Source: Fen-1301 sp963786395 (GTDB lineage: Bacteria > Bacteroidota > Ignavibacteria > Ignavibacteriales > Ignavibacteriaceae). Taken from it: a stretch of DNA of 64,000 nucleotides. A program made the translations under genes and the position numbers. The stretch covers positions 1-64,000 of the forward strand of contig CAWAZD010000006.1 of NCBI GenBank assembly GCA_963786395.1, written 5' to 3'. Shown here piece by piece: positions 27,884 to 36,305 of this stretch (its first letter is position 1; each line of letters opens with the position of its first letter). Under the pieces are notes generated by a model. The model ran no database searches. It saw only the letters and a list, made by a program, of their open reading frames with translations, and had not been told where the DNA came from.

Positions 27884-29224
27884 ATGCAGAGACGCCTGAT
27901 AATATTTTTTCTTTCGGTCATCTCAATATTGGTATTCCCTCATGGGAATAAAGATACCACCTATCTTCCAGGGGCAATATTCAGTTAAAATTGATTCGAT
28001 TATTATAACGGGGAATAAAATAACCGAAGATTTTATTATACTAAGGGAATTGACTTTCCACAATGGTGATTCGCTAACACCGACAAAAGCTTCATACAAT
28101 AGTGACCGTGTTTATAGTCTTGGTATTTTTGATCATGTAAATATTAACCCGTTTGTTTATGATAATAAAACCTATGCCCGGATTGATGTTGATGAGGCAT
28201 GGTATATCTGGCCGATCCCATTTCTTAATGTTAAGGATGGTAACTGGAAAAAAGTATCGTACGGGATAGATTTATCGGTTAAAAATTTCAGGGGGATGAA
28301 TGAAACAGTGAGAGCCAGTTTTGGCATTGGTTATGACCCTTCAGTTGCTGTTTCCTATACCAGACCGGTATTGCGATCAGGGAGCAATGTTTCAATTACT
28401 ACGTCATTATCATATTCAAATGTTCAGAATGAAAGCAGAGCAGCGGAAATAAATTACGGATCGCGGTTTAGTCAGAAAATGTTTAATGCCCAGATTATTC
28501 TTGGTGACAGACCAGCATTGTTTCATACTATTCAGCTTACGGCAGGATTCAATTATATTGAAACTCCTTTATATATTCCAAAGGCAATATACAAATGCTT
28601 CGGATCAGCGAGATTGACCGTGTAATTTATGCCGGCGGCGGATATACATATGACACAAGGGATCTTTCACAATTCCCTTTAAAAGGAATTTATGGTACAG
28701 TTAGTATTTTGGATAAGGGGCTAGGGTACCAGAAAGTTAATTACCAGGTTTATTATATAGACTTCAGGGAGTACCGGCGGATTTTATGGGATATTCATGG
28801 CAAGTGGCGTTTTGCAACAAGATTGACTTCGGGTAAAATTATTCCATCTTATGACTTATCATTCTTAGGATATGGAGACAGGGTGCGGGGATATTCAAAT
28901 AATGTAGAAGAAGGAAATAATTATTATCTTACATCGTTAGAGTTTTATCATCCTATAATAAAGGATATGAATATTAATCTCGATTTTATTCCTATAGTAC
29001 CGCCGCAGTTATTATCTTACAGGGTTGCCTTGTATGCTGAAGTTTTCGGGGATGCCGGAACAGCCACACAACGTGGAAGGAATATAGGCATAGCTGATTT
29101 TGAATCAGGTTATGGATTCGGCTTTACACTTCTGATACTGCCATATAATATTCTGCGTGTTGAAATGGCTTTTAATAATTTTGCTCAATCTGAATTTCTG
29201 GTGAACCTTGGAATCTCTTTCTGA
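27884..29224 (+). CDS. Omp85-like outer-membrane protein (surface antigen/BamA-type barrel), frameshifted
   Basis: Starts MQRRLIIFFLSVISILVF (signal peptide) at ATG 27884, with a frame change near 27950. A single POTRA-like segment follows (YSVKIDSIIITGNKITEDFIILREL...YNSDRVYSLGIFDHVNI), then a barrel of about 330 residues with GDRVRGYSNN matching the conserved RGF/Y motif of Omp85 proteins. It ends SEFLVNLGISF with a terminal Phe. A second frameshift is near 28595-28610. With one POTRA domain it is smaller than BamA and may be a lipid- or protein-insertion accessory. It lies eight bases after the CoA-binding gene. Confidence 0.75.
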
Positions 29225-29897
29225 CATTGAACTGTATTATTCGTCCTACGGGAAAGTTAATAATGAAATAATTATTGACGGTGAGGATTATATTCATGTT
29301 AAAAGAGTGATGAGGCATAAAGACGGCGACACTGTTTTTATAACTGATGGGAGAGGGAATATCTTTGAAAGTGTAATAAAGACAATGGGGAAGGATGCTT
29401 TAACCGCAAAGCCGGTAAAAACTATCAGTTACGATAACACAAAAAATAATCTTTACTTCTGTATTCCTAAACTTAAAAACCCCGACCGGTTTGAATTCGC
29501 GCTTGAGAAGTGCGTAGAAATGGGGATAACTAATTTTATTATTTATGAATCAAAAAGGACGGTCACACGGGGTGATAAACTTCCACGATGGAATAAGATA
29601 ATTCTTTCAGCCATGAAACAATCATTGCGCAGCTATTTGCCAATGATTAAGACGGTTCCCTCACTAAAAGATATATTTTCTTTTGAAGGTGAGAAGATAG
29701 GATTTGATCAGAAGGCGGGGAATGCTTTTTCTACTATTAAGATTACTCCCTTGGTAAATTATTATTTTGTATTTGGTCCGGAGGGGGGGCTTGATAAAGA
29801 GGAACTGGATTTGTTTAGTGCCGCAAACCTTTATAATATTGCAAAGAACAGATTACGCTCAGAGACAGCGATAATAAAAGCTGCCTCCTTATTATAA
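29208..29897 (+). CDS. rsmE: 16S rRNA m3U1498 methyltransferase RsmE
   Basis: About 229 residues. The N-terminal PUA-like part contains EDYIHVKRVMRHKDGDTVFITDG. The C-terminal SPOUT knot has YFVFGPEGGLDKEELDLF and LRSETAIIKAASLL, the SAM-binding motifs of RsmE. It methylates U1498 of 16S rRNA. The best in-frame start is TTG 29208, overlapping the end of the preceding barrel gene; no ATG fits the family N-terminus, so the start is uncertain. It is followed 11 bases later by the RlpA-like gene. Confidence 0.9.
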   Translation: MESLSDIELYYSSYGKVNNEIIIDGEDYIHVKRVMRHKDGDTVFITDGRGNIFESVIKTMGKDALTAKPVKTISYDNTKNNLYFCIPKLKNPDRFEFALEKCVEMGITNFIIYESKRTVTRGDKLPRWNKIILSAMKQSLRSYLPMIKTVPSLKDIFSFEGEKIGFDQKAGNAFSTIKITPLVNYYFVFGPEGGLDKEELDLFSAANLYNIAKNRLRSETAIIKAASLL

Positions 29898-29908
29898 TAT
29901 TATTCAAT

Positions 29909-30397
29909 ATGAAGTTATTTCTACCATTGACTTTATTGGTCCTCTTTTTAGCCGGATGCGGAAGTTCTCCCCGTTTTACATCTAATGGTTCAAAGGAAGA
30001 AAAGAAATCCAGGTATGAAGTAAGAAAATCTGACAGGGAAGAGAAAAAGCCTGAAAATATTGATGAAGATGAATATAGCGGTTCGCCTGTATTAGAAACT
30101 AAAACGGGAGTTGCTTCATATTATGGTGATAAATATGACGGCAGGAAAACTTCATATGGAGAGATATTCAATAAAAATGATCTTACTGCAGCCCACCTGA
30201 AATATCCATATAATACAATTGTAAGAGTAATTAACCTGATGAACAATAAATCTGTAATAATCAGGATAAATGACAAGAAGCCGGATTTCAATGGTAGAAT
30301 TATAGATTTATCATTAGGAGCAGCAAAAAAACTTGATATGATAAAGAACGGCATTATCGAAGTTCAATTAGAAGTATTAAAATGGGGTAAGAATTAG
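29909..30397 (+). CDS. rlpA: RlpA-like lipoprotein
   Basis: 162 residues with a lipoprotein signal (LLVLFLAGC, Cys at about 17), a charged linker rich in Lys and Glu, then a double-psi beta-barrel. The barrel contains GVASYYGDKYDGRKTSYGEIFN, AAHLKYPYNTIVRVINL and VIIRINDKKPDFNGRIIDLS, the RlpA family landmarks. RlpA proteins bind or cleave glycan strands lacking stem peptides at the septum. The usual SPOR domain is absent, so septal targeting may differ. It is the last gene of the run that starts at gcvP. Confidence 0.85.
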   Translation: MKLFLPLTLLVLFLAGCGSSPRFTSNGSKEEKKSRYEVRKSDREEKKPENIDEDEYSGSPVLETKTGVASYYGDKYDGRKTSYGEIFNKNDLTAAHLKYPYNTIVRVINLMNNKSVIIRINDKKPDFNGRIIDLSLGAAKKLDMIKNGIIEVQLEVLKWGKN

Positions 30398-30402
30398 ATA
30401 AT

Positions 30403-30435
30403 AAAAAAGGCCCAGCATTGGGGAAATGCCGGGCC
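30403..30435 (-). terminator. Terminator for the minus-strand gene at 30547-30880, possibly bidirectional
   Basis: GGCCCAGCATT and AAATGCCGGGCC pair across GGGG (30409-30435), and six As precede the stem on the + strand, giving a T-run on the minus strand. It also lies 11 bases after the RlpA-like stop codon, so it may serve both converging units. Confidence 0.75.
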
Positions 30436-30546
30436 AGATCCGTTATCATCAAAAGGCAGGGGAGAACCTTTTGAAAGGATCAATTATTTAGGGAGTGATG
30501 TGAAATTAATTATGCATGACATTTAAATCAATGCATAAATATATAA

Positions 30547-30880
30547 TCAGTGTTCTCCGTGTCCATCCTCAATCTTTACCTGTTGAAGAAATTCCGATAC
30601 AGTGTCGGGACTTTGATCACCATAAGTTCCAAAGGCATCAACATAAGTTCCTTTATCTCCATCATTAGTTTCAATGGCATATAGGATTGACATATCCGCG
30701 GGATCCGAGTCACCTTCGAACCTGATATACTTCTTTAATTGTGAGTTCATCGGAATGATATTTCTTAGAAGTTTCTTTACCTACAAGAAGTTCTTTTTTA
30801 ATTTCAAAGTCGTCTGTATATCCATCACCTTTAAGATCGTTCATTACTTCAGACAAAGTGTTCATTTCATTTCTTACCAT
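30547..30880 (-). CDS. Small conserved protein (family often mislabelled phosphoribosylpyrophosphate synthetase), one frameshift
   Basis: Reading from ATG 30880 gives MVRNEMNTLSEVMNDLKGDG, then DDFEIKKELLVGK and DELTIKEVY. After a one-base shift near 30733 it continues YRFEGDSDPADMSILYAIE and GTYVDAFGTYGDQ, ending at 30547. About 111 residues. The layout (MNTLSEV...L..GYT..F..., YRFEG.SDP.D..ILYAI) matches a small Bacteroidota family I recall that is annotated as PRPP synthetase without bearing that enzyme's domains. The function is unknown. Removing one C from GAAGTATATCAGG, read on the minus strand, repairs the frame. Confidence 0.6.
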
Positions 30881-31015
30881 GGCTAACTCTTTTTTTCTTA
30901 AAATTATATATTTTATAAAGGGAACATTGTGATATATACGTACGCGGTAAAGGTGAATAATAATCCCTTAACCATTTGGAAATGCAGATTATTCGCATGT
31001 ACCTAATTGCAGGAA

Positions 31016-31050
31016 GATTCTTCACTTCACTTCGTTCCGTTCAGAATGAC
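31016..31050. repeat. Dispersed repeat of the GATTCTTC...TTCAGAATGAC type
   Basis: The sequence begins GATTCTTCACTTCACTTCG and ends CCGTTCAGAATGAC. A related reverse-oriented copy (GTCATTCAGAGAG...GAAGAATCT) is at 58268-58293. Such elements are common between genes in environmental genomes of several phyla. The outer end of the large inverted repeat also finishes in GCAGAATGAC. Confidence 0.55.
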
Positions 31051-31169
31051 AAGGTCAAGTAATGGGATTGTTGGAATAATGGAATAGTGGATTGATGGAG
31101 GAAGGGGAATAAAGATAAAAGGAAAATATTAAAGGTTAGAGGAGGAGACTTGTTATGATATTATATAAT

Positions 31170-31189
31170 CCCAGGCATAAATGCCTGGG
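31170..31189. repeat. Hairpin repeat CCCAGGCAT-AA-ATGCCTGGG, third copy
   Basis: Identical to the second hairpin at 18280-18299, again preceded by TAAT and followed by CTA. The AGGGGAT partner hairpin is absent here. Confidence 0.75.
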
Positions 31190-31417
31190 CTATTCCTGAA
31201 CATATCCGAAACTAGTATGAAACTAGTGTGGTACTTAGGATTTCAGGATAAAAACAGGGTTTTTTCAGGGTACTGACAGGGTGATTTTGGGATTTGTAAA
31301 ATGTTGGTATTATTTAGTAAATATGTGGTTTTGCTTAGAATGAGACATTACTTACCTCTAAAAATATAAAAGAAAGAACCCCCTATACTATTAATACATC
31401 CGATTTCGGGTTTTTGA

Positions 31418-31717
31418 TCATTTCTGGAGCGACAATAGCCACTCTTTTTTGATTATAGTGAACTTTTCTTTCTGTTTATCATTTAATAAGGTTGTGACCT
31501 TAGTTTCAAGCACGGCAGTCTTGTTTTCTTTTACCAGGCTGTAATTGTCAATAATCAGAGTTTTTATTTTAGCAGTCTGAGCGTCGGAAAGGATAAGTTT
31601 CTGTTGTAATCTTTGCGAGGCTTTCTGGGCAATATCATTTATTCCCTTGCTATCCTGTGCCTGAAGTACCATAACTCCTAAACAGAGTATAAAGAATATC
31701 TTAAGAACACGTTCCAA
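31418..31717 (-). CDS. Small periplasmic protein, possibly LTXXQ/Spy-like
   Basis: 99 residues: a signal peptide (MERVLKIFFILCLGVMVLQAQ) and a short helical mature part. The mature part holds LQQKLILSDAQTAKIKTLI and TTLLNDKQKEKFTIIKKEW, where two L-x-x-x-Q-like turns recall CpxP/Spy-type periplasmic proteins. Members often act as small chaperones or stress sensors, but the match is weak and no function is firm. AGGAGTTT precedes the ATG at 31717 on the minus strand. Confidence 0.6.
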   Translation of the reverse strand: MERVLKIFFILCLGVMVLQAQDSKGINDIAQKASQRLQQKLILSDAQTAKIKTLIIDNYSLVKENKTAVLETKVTTLLNDKQKEKFTIIKKEWLLSLQK

Positions 31718-31850
31718 GGTAAACTCCTGTCAATTGTTAAATAAAACTAATATTATGTACACCTAAAGTCAATCAAACTCTATACCGAAAAATAATTTCC
31801 TGAAAGTCGGAATAAATTGGAAAAATCACTATTTTTAGACCTTATAAAAA

Positions 31851-32759
31851 ATGCAAGTGTATAATTTTAAGGACTCGGCGAAGAAGATAGTAGACAACTG
31901 GTCGGAAACTCTGAAAAAACAATCATTCAGTGTATCCATCCCGGTTTTGAATGAATATAATTATGAGATCAAAGTATCTAAAGGAACGAGTAAATTAAAG
32001 CTTTTGGCTTATTTCGGGAAGAACGGGAATAAGACAATTATACAAGGGGACAAGGATAGCCAGATTTACAGTGATATAAATGAACTTTTATTATTGAATT
32101 TACCTAATGAACGTTCTGCCGAAATTCCAGAACCTGATTATTACATAGGTACAGACGAATCAGGTAAAGGGGATTATTTTGGACCGCTGGTAGTAGCAGG
32201 AGTTATTGTAGACAAGGATTCTGCTTTACTTCTGAAAAAGATAGGAGTTAAGGATAGTAAGCTGTTAACAGATGTCCTTATGAAAAAGATGGCTCCTGAA
32301 ATTAAGCGGATAGTTAAAGATAAGTTTAATATTATAGTAATAACACCAAAGACATATAATGATCTTCATACGAAGATGAAGAACGTAAACAAGATGCTTG
32401 GCTGGTCTCATGCAAAGGTGATTGAAAATCTTCTTTTGATAGAAGATGTTAAAGACGCAATAAGCGACAAGTTCGGAGATGAAAGACTTATAAAAAATTC
32501 CCTTCAGGAGAAGGGGAAGAAAATAAACCTGATGCAATTTACTAAAGCAGAGAGATATACTGCGGTTGCTGCGGCTTCAATACTTGCAAGGAACAGGTTT
32601 AATGAATGGTTTGATGAACAGGGTACGAAGATAAATATTAAACTCCCTAAAGGAGCGTCAGCAATTGTCGATAATACTGTTAAAGATATTAAAACGAAAT
32701 ATGGAAGAGAGTTTTTAGCTGACATAGCTAAACTACATTTTAAGACAACAAATAAATAA
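31851..32759 (+). CDS. rnhC: Ribonuclease HIII
   Basis: 302 residues. An N-terminal TBP-like substrate-binding domain (residues ~1-90) precedes the RNase H2/H3 fold with YIGTDESGKGDYFGPLVVAG, in which DESGKGD supplies the first metal ligands. VKDSKLL follows, and a later ERYTAVAAASILAR region. The Gly-Lys-Gly-rich DESGKGDYFGP motif is typical of HIII rather than HII. The enzyme removes RNA from RNA-DNA hybrids. pfkA follows 16 bases downstream, so the two may share a transcript. Confidence 0.95.
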   Translation: MQVYNFKDSAKKIVDNWSETLKKQSFSVSIPVLNEYNYEIKVSKGTSKLKLLAYFGKNGNKTIIQGDKDSQIYSDINELLLLNLPNERSAEIPEPDYYIGTDESGKGDYFGPLVVAGVIVDKDSALLLKKIGVKDSKLLTDVLMKKMAPEIKRIVKDKFNIIVITPKTYNDLHTKMKNVNKMLGWSHAKVIENLLLIEDVKDAISDKFGDERLIKNSLQEKGKKINLMQFTKAERYTAVAAASILARNRFNEWFDEQGTKINIKLPKGASAIVDNTVKDIKTKYGREFLADIAKLHFKTTNK

Positions 32760-32775
32760 TAGAGAAAATAAATAA

Positions 32776-33873
32776 ATGGCAAAGTCAAAAGTAAGAAGAA
32801 TCGGCTTATTAACCGGTGGTGGCGATTGTCCCGGATTGAATGCTGTTATCAGAGGTGTAACAAAACCAGCTCAGGATTACGGGATGTCTGTATTCGGAAT
32901 CCTTGATGGTTTCGAAGGATTAGTTGAAGGACGCGCAAAAGAATTAACTAATGAAGATGTTTCCGGCATACTTGCCCGCGGCGGAACAATTTTGGGATCA
33001 TCTAATAAGGGCGACCCATATCATTGGCCGGTAAATAAAGATGGTAAAATAGAAATACAGAATAAATCCGCAAATGCACTTAAGAATTACAATGCCTGGA
33101 ATCTTGATGCTTTGATAGCAATAGGCGGTGACGGAACAATGCACATTTGCAAAAAGCTGGGTGAAATGGGAATGAACATGATTGGTGTTCCCAAAACAAT
33201 TGATAATGACCTTGAAGCTACAGATCAGACATTCGGTCACGATTCAGCAGTTTTTATAGTATCCGAAGCTTTAGATCGTCTTCATACTACGGCATCCTCA
33301 CACCATAGAGTAATAGTTGTAGAAGTGATGGGAAGATATGCCGGCTGGATAGCATTGAACGGCGGATTAGCCGGTGGAGCTGATATAATTCTTATTCCTG
33401 AAATTCCATTTTCATGGGAAAAGATATATGATAAGATCCTAACGAGAGAATTGATGGGGAAGAAATTCAGTTTAGTTTGCGTAGCCGAAGGAGCAAAACC
33501 AATAGATGGTTTAATGGTGACTAAAGGAATGGATATAAAACGTCATGATCCTGTTCAGCTTGGCGGAATCGGGGAAGTAGTTGCGGCTAAGATAGAAGCC
33601 GGCACAGGCAGAGAGACGCGCGTGACGGTTTTGGGTCATGTGCAGCGTGGTGGAAGTCCCACACCTTATGATAGAATTCTTTCAACTAAATTCGGTGCAT
33701 TTGCAGCGGAACTAGCAGCACAGAGGAAATTTGGAAGAATGGTAGCCTTAAAGGGAACAGAAGTAAAGAATGTTAGAATAGAAGAAGCGATAGCGCGGCA
33801 AAAATTAGTCAGACCGGATACACAGGCAGTGCATGTAGCACGGGAAGTTGGTATTTCATTTGGAGAACCGTGA
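32776..33873 (+). CDS. pfkA: 6-phosphofructokinase
   Basis: 365 residues. LLTGGGDCPGLNAVIRG marks the N-terminus, GGDGTM (residues 117-121) binds the phosphoryl donor, PKTIDND (139-145) contains the catalytic Asp, and VEVMGRYAGWIAL and GHVQRGGSPTPYDR complete the active site. The Gly after GGD predicts ATP use, whereas the Lys in PKTIDND is more common in PPi-dependent or group III enzymes, so ATP-using group III is the best guess. It catalyses the committed step of glycolysis. A hairpin terminator follows. Confidence 0.93.
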   Translation: MAKSKVRRIGLLTGGGDCPGLNAVIRGVTKPAQDYGMSVFGILDGFEGLVEGRAKELTNEDVSGILARGGTILGSSNKGDPYHWPVNKDGKIEIQNKSANALKNYNAWNLDALIAIGGDGTMHICKKLGEMGMNMIGVPKTIDNDLEATDQTFGHDSAVFIVSEALDRLHTTASSHHRVIVVEVMGRYAGWIALNGGLAGGADIILIPEIPFSWEKIYDKILTRELMGKKFSLVCVAEGAKPIDGLMVTKGMDIKRHDPVQLGGIGEVVAAKIEAGTGRETRVTVLGHVQRGGSPTPYDRILSTKFGAFAAELAAQRKFGRMVALKGTEVKNVRIEEAIARQKLVRPDTQAVHVAREVGISFGEP

Positions 33874-33888
33874 TAAATAATTAAAAAG

Positions 33889-33918
33889 CAGGAGGAAAAT
33901 ACTTGTTTTTTCCTCCTG
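33889..33918 (+). terminator. Terminator-like hairpin after pfkA
   Basis: CAGGAGGAAAA and TTTTCCTCCTG form an 11-base perfect stem around eight bases, 16 bases after the pfkA stop. The T-rich side lies within the stem; a looser TGTCCTATAT follows. Confidence 0.65.
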
Positions 33919-33978
33919 TGTCCTATATATTTGGGTCTGAATTTTTGAAATACAAGAAGCAAAATTCAGTTGAAATTC

Positions 33979-34052
33979 GGGGTCGTAGTTCAGTTGGTTA
34001 GAACGCCTGCCTGTCACGCAGGAGGTCGCGAGTTCGAGTCTCGTCGGCCCCG
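33979..34052 (+). tRNA. trnD: tRNA-Asp (GTC)
   Basis: 74 bases. The acceptor stem GGGGTCG pairs with CGGCCCC, the anticodon stem CCTGC/GCAGG encloses the loop CTGTCAC with anticodon GTC, and the T-arm contains GTTCGAGTC. The discriminator base is G, as expected for tRNA-Asp. No CCA is encoded. A terminator follows at once, and a partial copy of its 3' end lies 100 bases downstream. Confidence 0.96.
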
Positions 34053-34057
34053 CTAAA

Positions 34058-34086
34058 AGCTCAAAGGAAACTTTGGGCTTTTTTGT
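34058..34086 (+). terminator. Rho-independent terminator after tRNA-Asp
   Basis: AGCTCAAAG and CTTTGGGCT (one G-T pair) around GAAA, followed by six Ts. Confidence 0.85.
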
Positions 34087-34112
34087 TTTATAGAAGTGGC
34101 CTTTGATCTAAA

Positions 34113-34155
34113 AGGAGGTCGTCCCGAATAATCGGGAAGTCTCGTCGGCCCCGCT
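34113..34155. mobile_element. Partial duplicate of the tRNA-Asp 3' end (putative attachment-site scar)
   Basis: AGGAGGTCG and the 18 bases AGTCTCGTCGGCCCCGCT copy the tRNA positions 34019-34027 and 34037-34054. Between them the T-arm is replaced by a TCCCGA-ATAA-TCGGGA hairpin. A repeated tRNA 3' end next to a tyrosine-recombinase remnant is the classic trace of island integration. Confidence 0.75.
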
Positions 34156-34172
34156 TCACAAGTGTCTGTAGC

Positions 34173-34197
34173 AAAATCTGTAGCAAAACTTCCCAAG
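34173..34197. repeat. 25-base direct repeat, left copy, flanking the integrase remnant and histidine kinase
   Basis: The 25 bases beginning AAAATCTGTAGCAAAACTTC are repeated exactly at 36034-36058. Looser similarity (ACCAAAACAAA, GCCC, ACAAGTT) continues for about 30 further bases in both copies. The submotif CTGTAGCAAAA occurs twice in a row here. Confidence 0.9.
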
Positions 34198-34210
34198 GGT
34201 ATCCAAAAAC

Positions 34211-34245
34211 AAAAAAAGCCCTACAAGTTTTATACTTGCAGGGCT
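34211..34245 (-). terminator. Terminator downstream of the integrase remnant
   Basis: AGCCCTACAAGT and ACTTGCAGGGCT (one mismatch) form a hairpin. Seven As on its left side (+ strand) give a T-run for minus-strand transcription, which fits termination after the integrase or kinase unit. Confidence 0.8.
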
Positions 34246-34249
34246 AATT

Positions 34250-34381
34250 TTATTTCAACTTTGATAGCTCGTCAGCGAGATGTTGGGATGAGAGTTTTGT
34301 GTAATAAGTCATTGTGGTCTTTATATTGGAATGACCTACAAGCAGAGCTATGGAAAGAACCCGCAACTCATGGGAAAGAAT
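34250..34381 (-). pseudogene. C-terminal remnant of a tyrosine recombinase (integrase)
   Basis: Minus-strand translation reads ILSHELRVLSIALLVGHSN, then IKTTMTYYTKLSSQHLADEL and SKLK. LVGHSNIKTTM contains the conserved H/W-region histidine, and TYYTKL contains the nucleophilic tyrosine of tyrosine recombinases. Only about 43 codons remain; everything upstream, including the first catalytic Arg domain, is missing. The fragment follows the kinase stop codon directly and in the same frame, with no start codon of its own. It indicates a decayed integrative element at tRNA-Asp. Confidence 0.8.
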
Positions 34382-35944
34382 TCAAACTCTCTCATCATAT
34401 AAGACATCTTTGAACCTAACTGTCCATGATACTCCATTTTCCATATTATAACTGAGTTCTCCCTGGAGCTGATCTTCAGCAATATTCTTGAAAAGTTGTA
34501 TTCCCAGTGTTTGCCCCCCGGTTATATCTGAATAGTTCCGAATACCAATCCCATTATCCGATATGGTGAGTTTAATTAAATCATTTTTATTTCTTGATAG
34601 ATGGATAGATATTTTGCCATCCCTTCCATCAGGAAATGCATGTTTGAAAGAGTTAGAGATTAGTTCAATTATTATCTGACCACATGGTATTGCTGTATCA
34701 ATAAGAACATTTATGCTTTCAAGATCAAGAAATAGTCCGATATTTTTTTCGGTTGAATTATAACTTCCCATTAACAGAGATGTAAGATCAGTTATATAAT
34801 CCTTCAGATCTATCCTGGATAAATTCTTTGATTGGTAAAGTTTCTCATGCACAAGAGCTATTGCCTGAATCCTGTTCCCGACATCCATAAGAATTTCTTT
34901 TGTAGCCTTATCTTCAACTGCTGCCACCTTCAAGCCAAGGAGTGAATATACGACCTGCATATTATTTTTAGTTCGATGGTAAAGCTCCCGCAAAAGGACT
35001 TCTTTTTCCTTAAACCTTTCCTCAATATTTTTATAAGCTTCCTTCAATGCATCTTCATACTTCATACGTTCGGTTATATCTGTGTTAGTTCCAAACCATC
35101 TTAATATTTTTCCATTGTCATCACGGATAGGCATTGCTCTCGAAAGGAACCACCCATATTCTCCTTCTTTGCTCCTAAGCGGGAAAATATCTTCCCACGG
35201 TGTACCCTCTTTTAATGCACCAGTCCAAATCTTCATTACACGATCAATATGATCCGGATGATGAACTTTTTCCCAGCCCCAGCCCTGCATCTCCTCGAAG
35301 GTTGTGCCTGTGTAATCATACCAGCGTTTATTATACCAGAATATGTATCCACTCTCATCGGTCATCCAGGTAAGCTGAAGAATATTGTCAGCCAGAGTAC
35401 GAAATCTTTCTTCGTTTTCCCGCAACGCATCCTCAGCTTTCATAAGTTTGGTTGTATCAACTATTGAATTAGCCTCGGTCCGTTTTTGATCAGCAATGTC
35501 ATTAAAAAAAATTGCAACCTGCCGGTCATCGGGCTTACCTATCCTGAACGCATTCACTGTATACCAGCGGTTAAGCTGCTCCGCCTGATTCTGAAAATTT
35601 GCAGGTTCTCCGGTAATAGCAACCTTACCGTATATTTCAAACCAGTATTCTTCAAGTTCTGGCGCAAACTCGCGCATCCTCTTACCCACTGCATTTACAA
35701 GTCCAGTTTGTTTTTCGAAAGCCGGATTAACTTCTAAAAACCGATAATCTACTGGTTTTTCATTATCATCGAATAAAACTTCAATTACACAAAACCCCTC
35801 AGTCATCCCGTTGAAAATCATTTGATAATGTTCTTCGGTATTACGCAGTGCGTCATCAGTTCTTTTATTTTGTTCCTCGCATTCTCTAAGAATTTCGTCA
35901 ACCTTTTTTTTATCTTTTATATCAATACCTTTCTTTCGGGGCAT
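34382..35944 (-). CDS. PAS-domain sensor histidine kinase (HisKA_2 type)
   Basis: About 520 residues, no membrane segment. Two PAS domains are visible (EEHYQMIFNGMTEGFCVIEV near 35 and ENEERFRTLADNILQLTWMTD near 180, the latter with its PAC end GTNTDITER). The HisKA_2 phospho-acceptor region follows (LLRELYHRTKNNMQVVYSLL, His in YHRTKNN), then HATPase_c with ELISNSFKHAFP and ISDNGIG. It is a soluble two-component sensor; no response regulator adjoins it. ATG 35944 is preferred to TTG 35977. The gene lies between 25-base direct repeats and abuts an integrase remnant, suggesting it arrived as cargo. Confidence 0.9.
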   Translation of the reverse strand: MPRKKGIDIKDKKKVDEILRECEEQNKRTDDALRNTEEHYQMIFNGMTEGFCVIEVLFDDNEKPVDYRFLEVNPAFEKQTGLVNAVGKRMREFAPELEEYWFEIYGKVAITGEPANFQNQAEQLNRWYTVNAFRIGKPDDRQVAIFFNDIADQKRTEANSIVDTTKLMKAEDALRENEERFRTLADNILQLTWMTDESGYIFWYNKRWYDYTGTTFEEMQGWGWEKVHHPDHIDRVMKIWTGALKEGTPWEDIFPLRSKEGEYGWFLSRAMPIRDDNGKILRWFGTNTDITERMKYEDALKEAYKNIEERFKEKEVLLRELYHRTKNNMQVVYSLLGLKVAAVEDKATKEILMDVGNRIQAIALVHEKLYQSKNLSRIDLKDYITDLTSLLMGSYNSTEKNIGLFLDLESINVLIDTAIPCGQIIIELISNSFKHAFPDGRDGKISIHLSRNKNDLIKLTISDNGIGIRNYSDITGGQTLGIQLFKNIAEDQLQGELSYNMENGVSWTVRFKDVLYDERV

Positions 35945-36033
35945 AATCTTACCATGATGTTTAAGCAAACATAACAAATTCCTTAAACTTTTATTCTATT
36001 TTTCACTTCAAAACAAAGAAGGGGAATGCTGGA

Positions 36034-36058
36034 AAAATCTGTAGCAAAACTTCCCAAG
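36034..36058. repeat. 25-base direct repeat, right copy
   Basis: Exact match to 34173-34197, on the far side of the histidine kinase. The two copies bracket 1.8 kb holding the integrase remnant and the kinase. Confidence 0.9.
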
Positions 36059-36246
36059 CTTTTACCAAAACAAAATATGCCCACAAGTTGATCGATTTTT
36101 AAAGGCAAGTGTTCTCACAAATGGAAATCTGCTGAGAGGCCTTAATTCTCACAAATGGTAAAATATTATGCTCAGAGAAAGTTAGATGAGGCTTAAACCT
36201 TTGAATTTGAAATTGGCATGAAGTAATTTGTTAAAGTATTGGAACA

Positions 36247-36275
36247 GAAATGCGAAAAGGTTCTTTTCGCATTTC
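36247..36275 (-). terminator. 13-base perfect hairpin downstream of the TPR gene
   Basis: GAAATGCGAAAAG and CTTTTCGCATTTC around GTT, 31 bases past the TPR stop on the minus strand. The lack of a T-run makes it a weak terminator candidate. Confidence 0.5.
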
Positions 36276-36305
36276 CGTGCATAATAGAGGATTGAGATCA
36301 AATAA

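Larger units (their letters stand above)
30881..31417. other. Intergenic stretch rich in dispersed repeats
   Basis: No gene is evident. It contains a repeat resembling GATTCTTC...CAGAATGAC (31016-31050), one CCCAGGCAT hairpin copy (31170-31189), a local ACTAGTATGAAACTAGT duplication near 31211-31228 and an A/G-rich run. The stretch is flanked by genes reading away on the left and toward the right. Confidence 0.55.
35945..36305. other. Non-coding stretch between the kinase and TPR genes
   Basis: It contains the right copy of the 25-base repeat (36034-36058), a TCTCACAAATGG motif repeated at 36112 and 36148, and a hairpin (36247-36275). I see no gene. Confidence 0.55.

Noticed and set aside
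32776..33873. PPi-dependent phosphofructokinase
   Set aside because: PPi enzymes usually have GGDD at the donor site; here it is GGDG, so ATP is the better call despite the Lys in PKTIDND.
34162..34413. 83-codon + strand frame near the tRNA scar
   Set aside because: It is antisense to the integrase remnant, whose minus-strand translation matches a known family.
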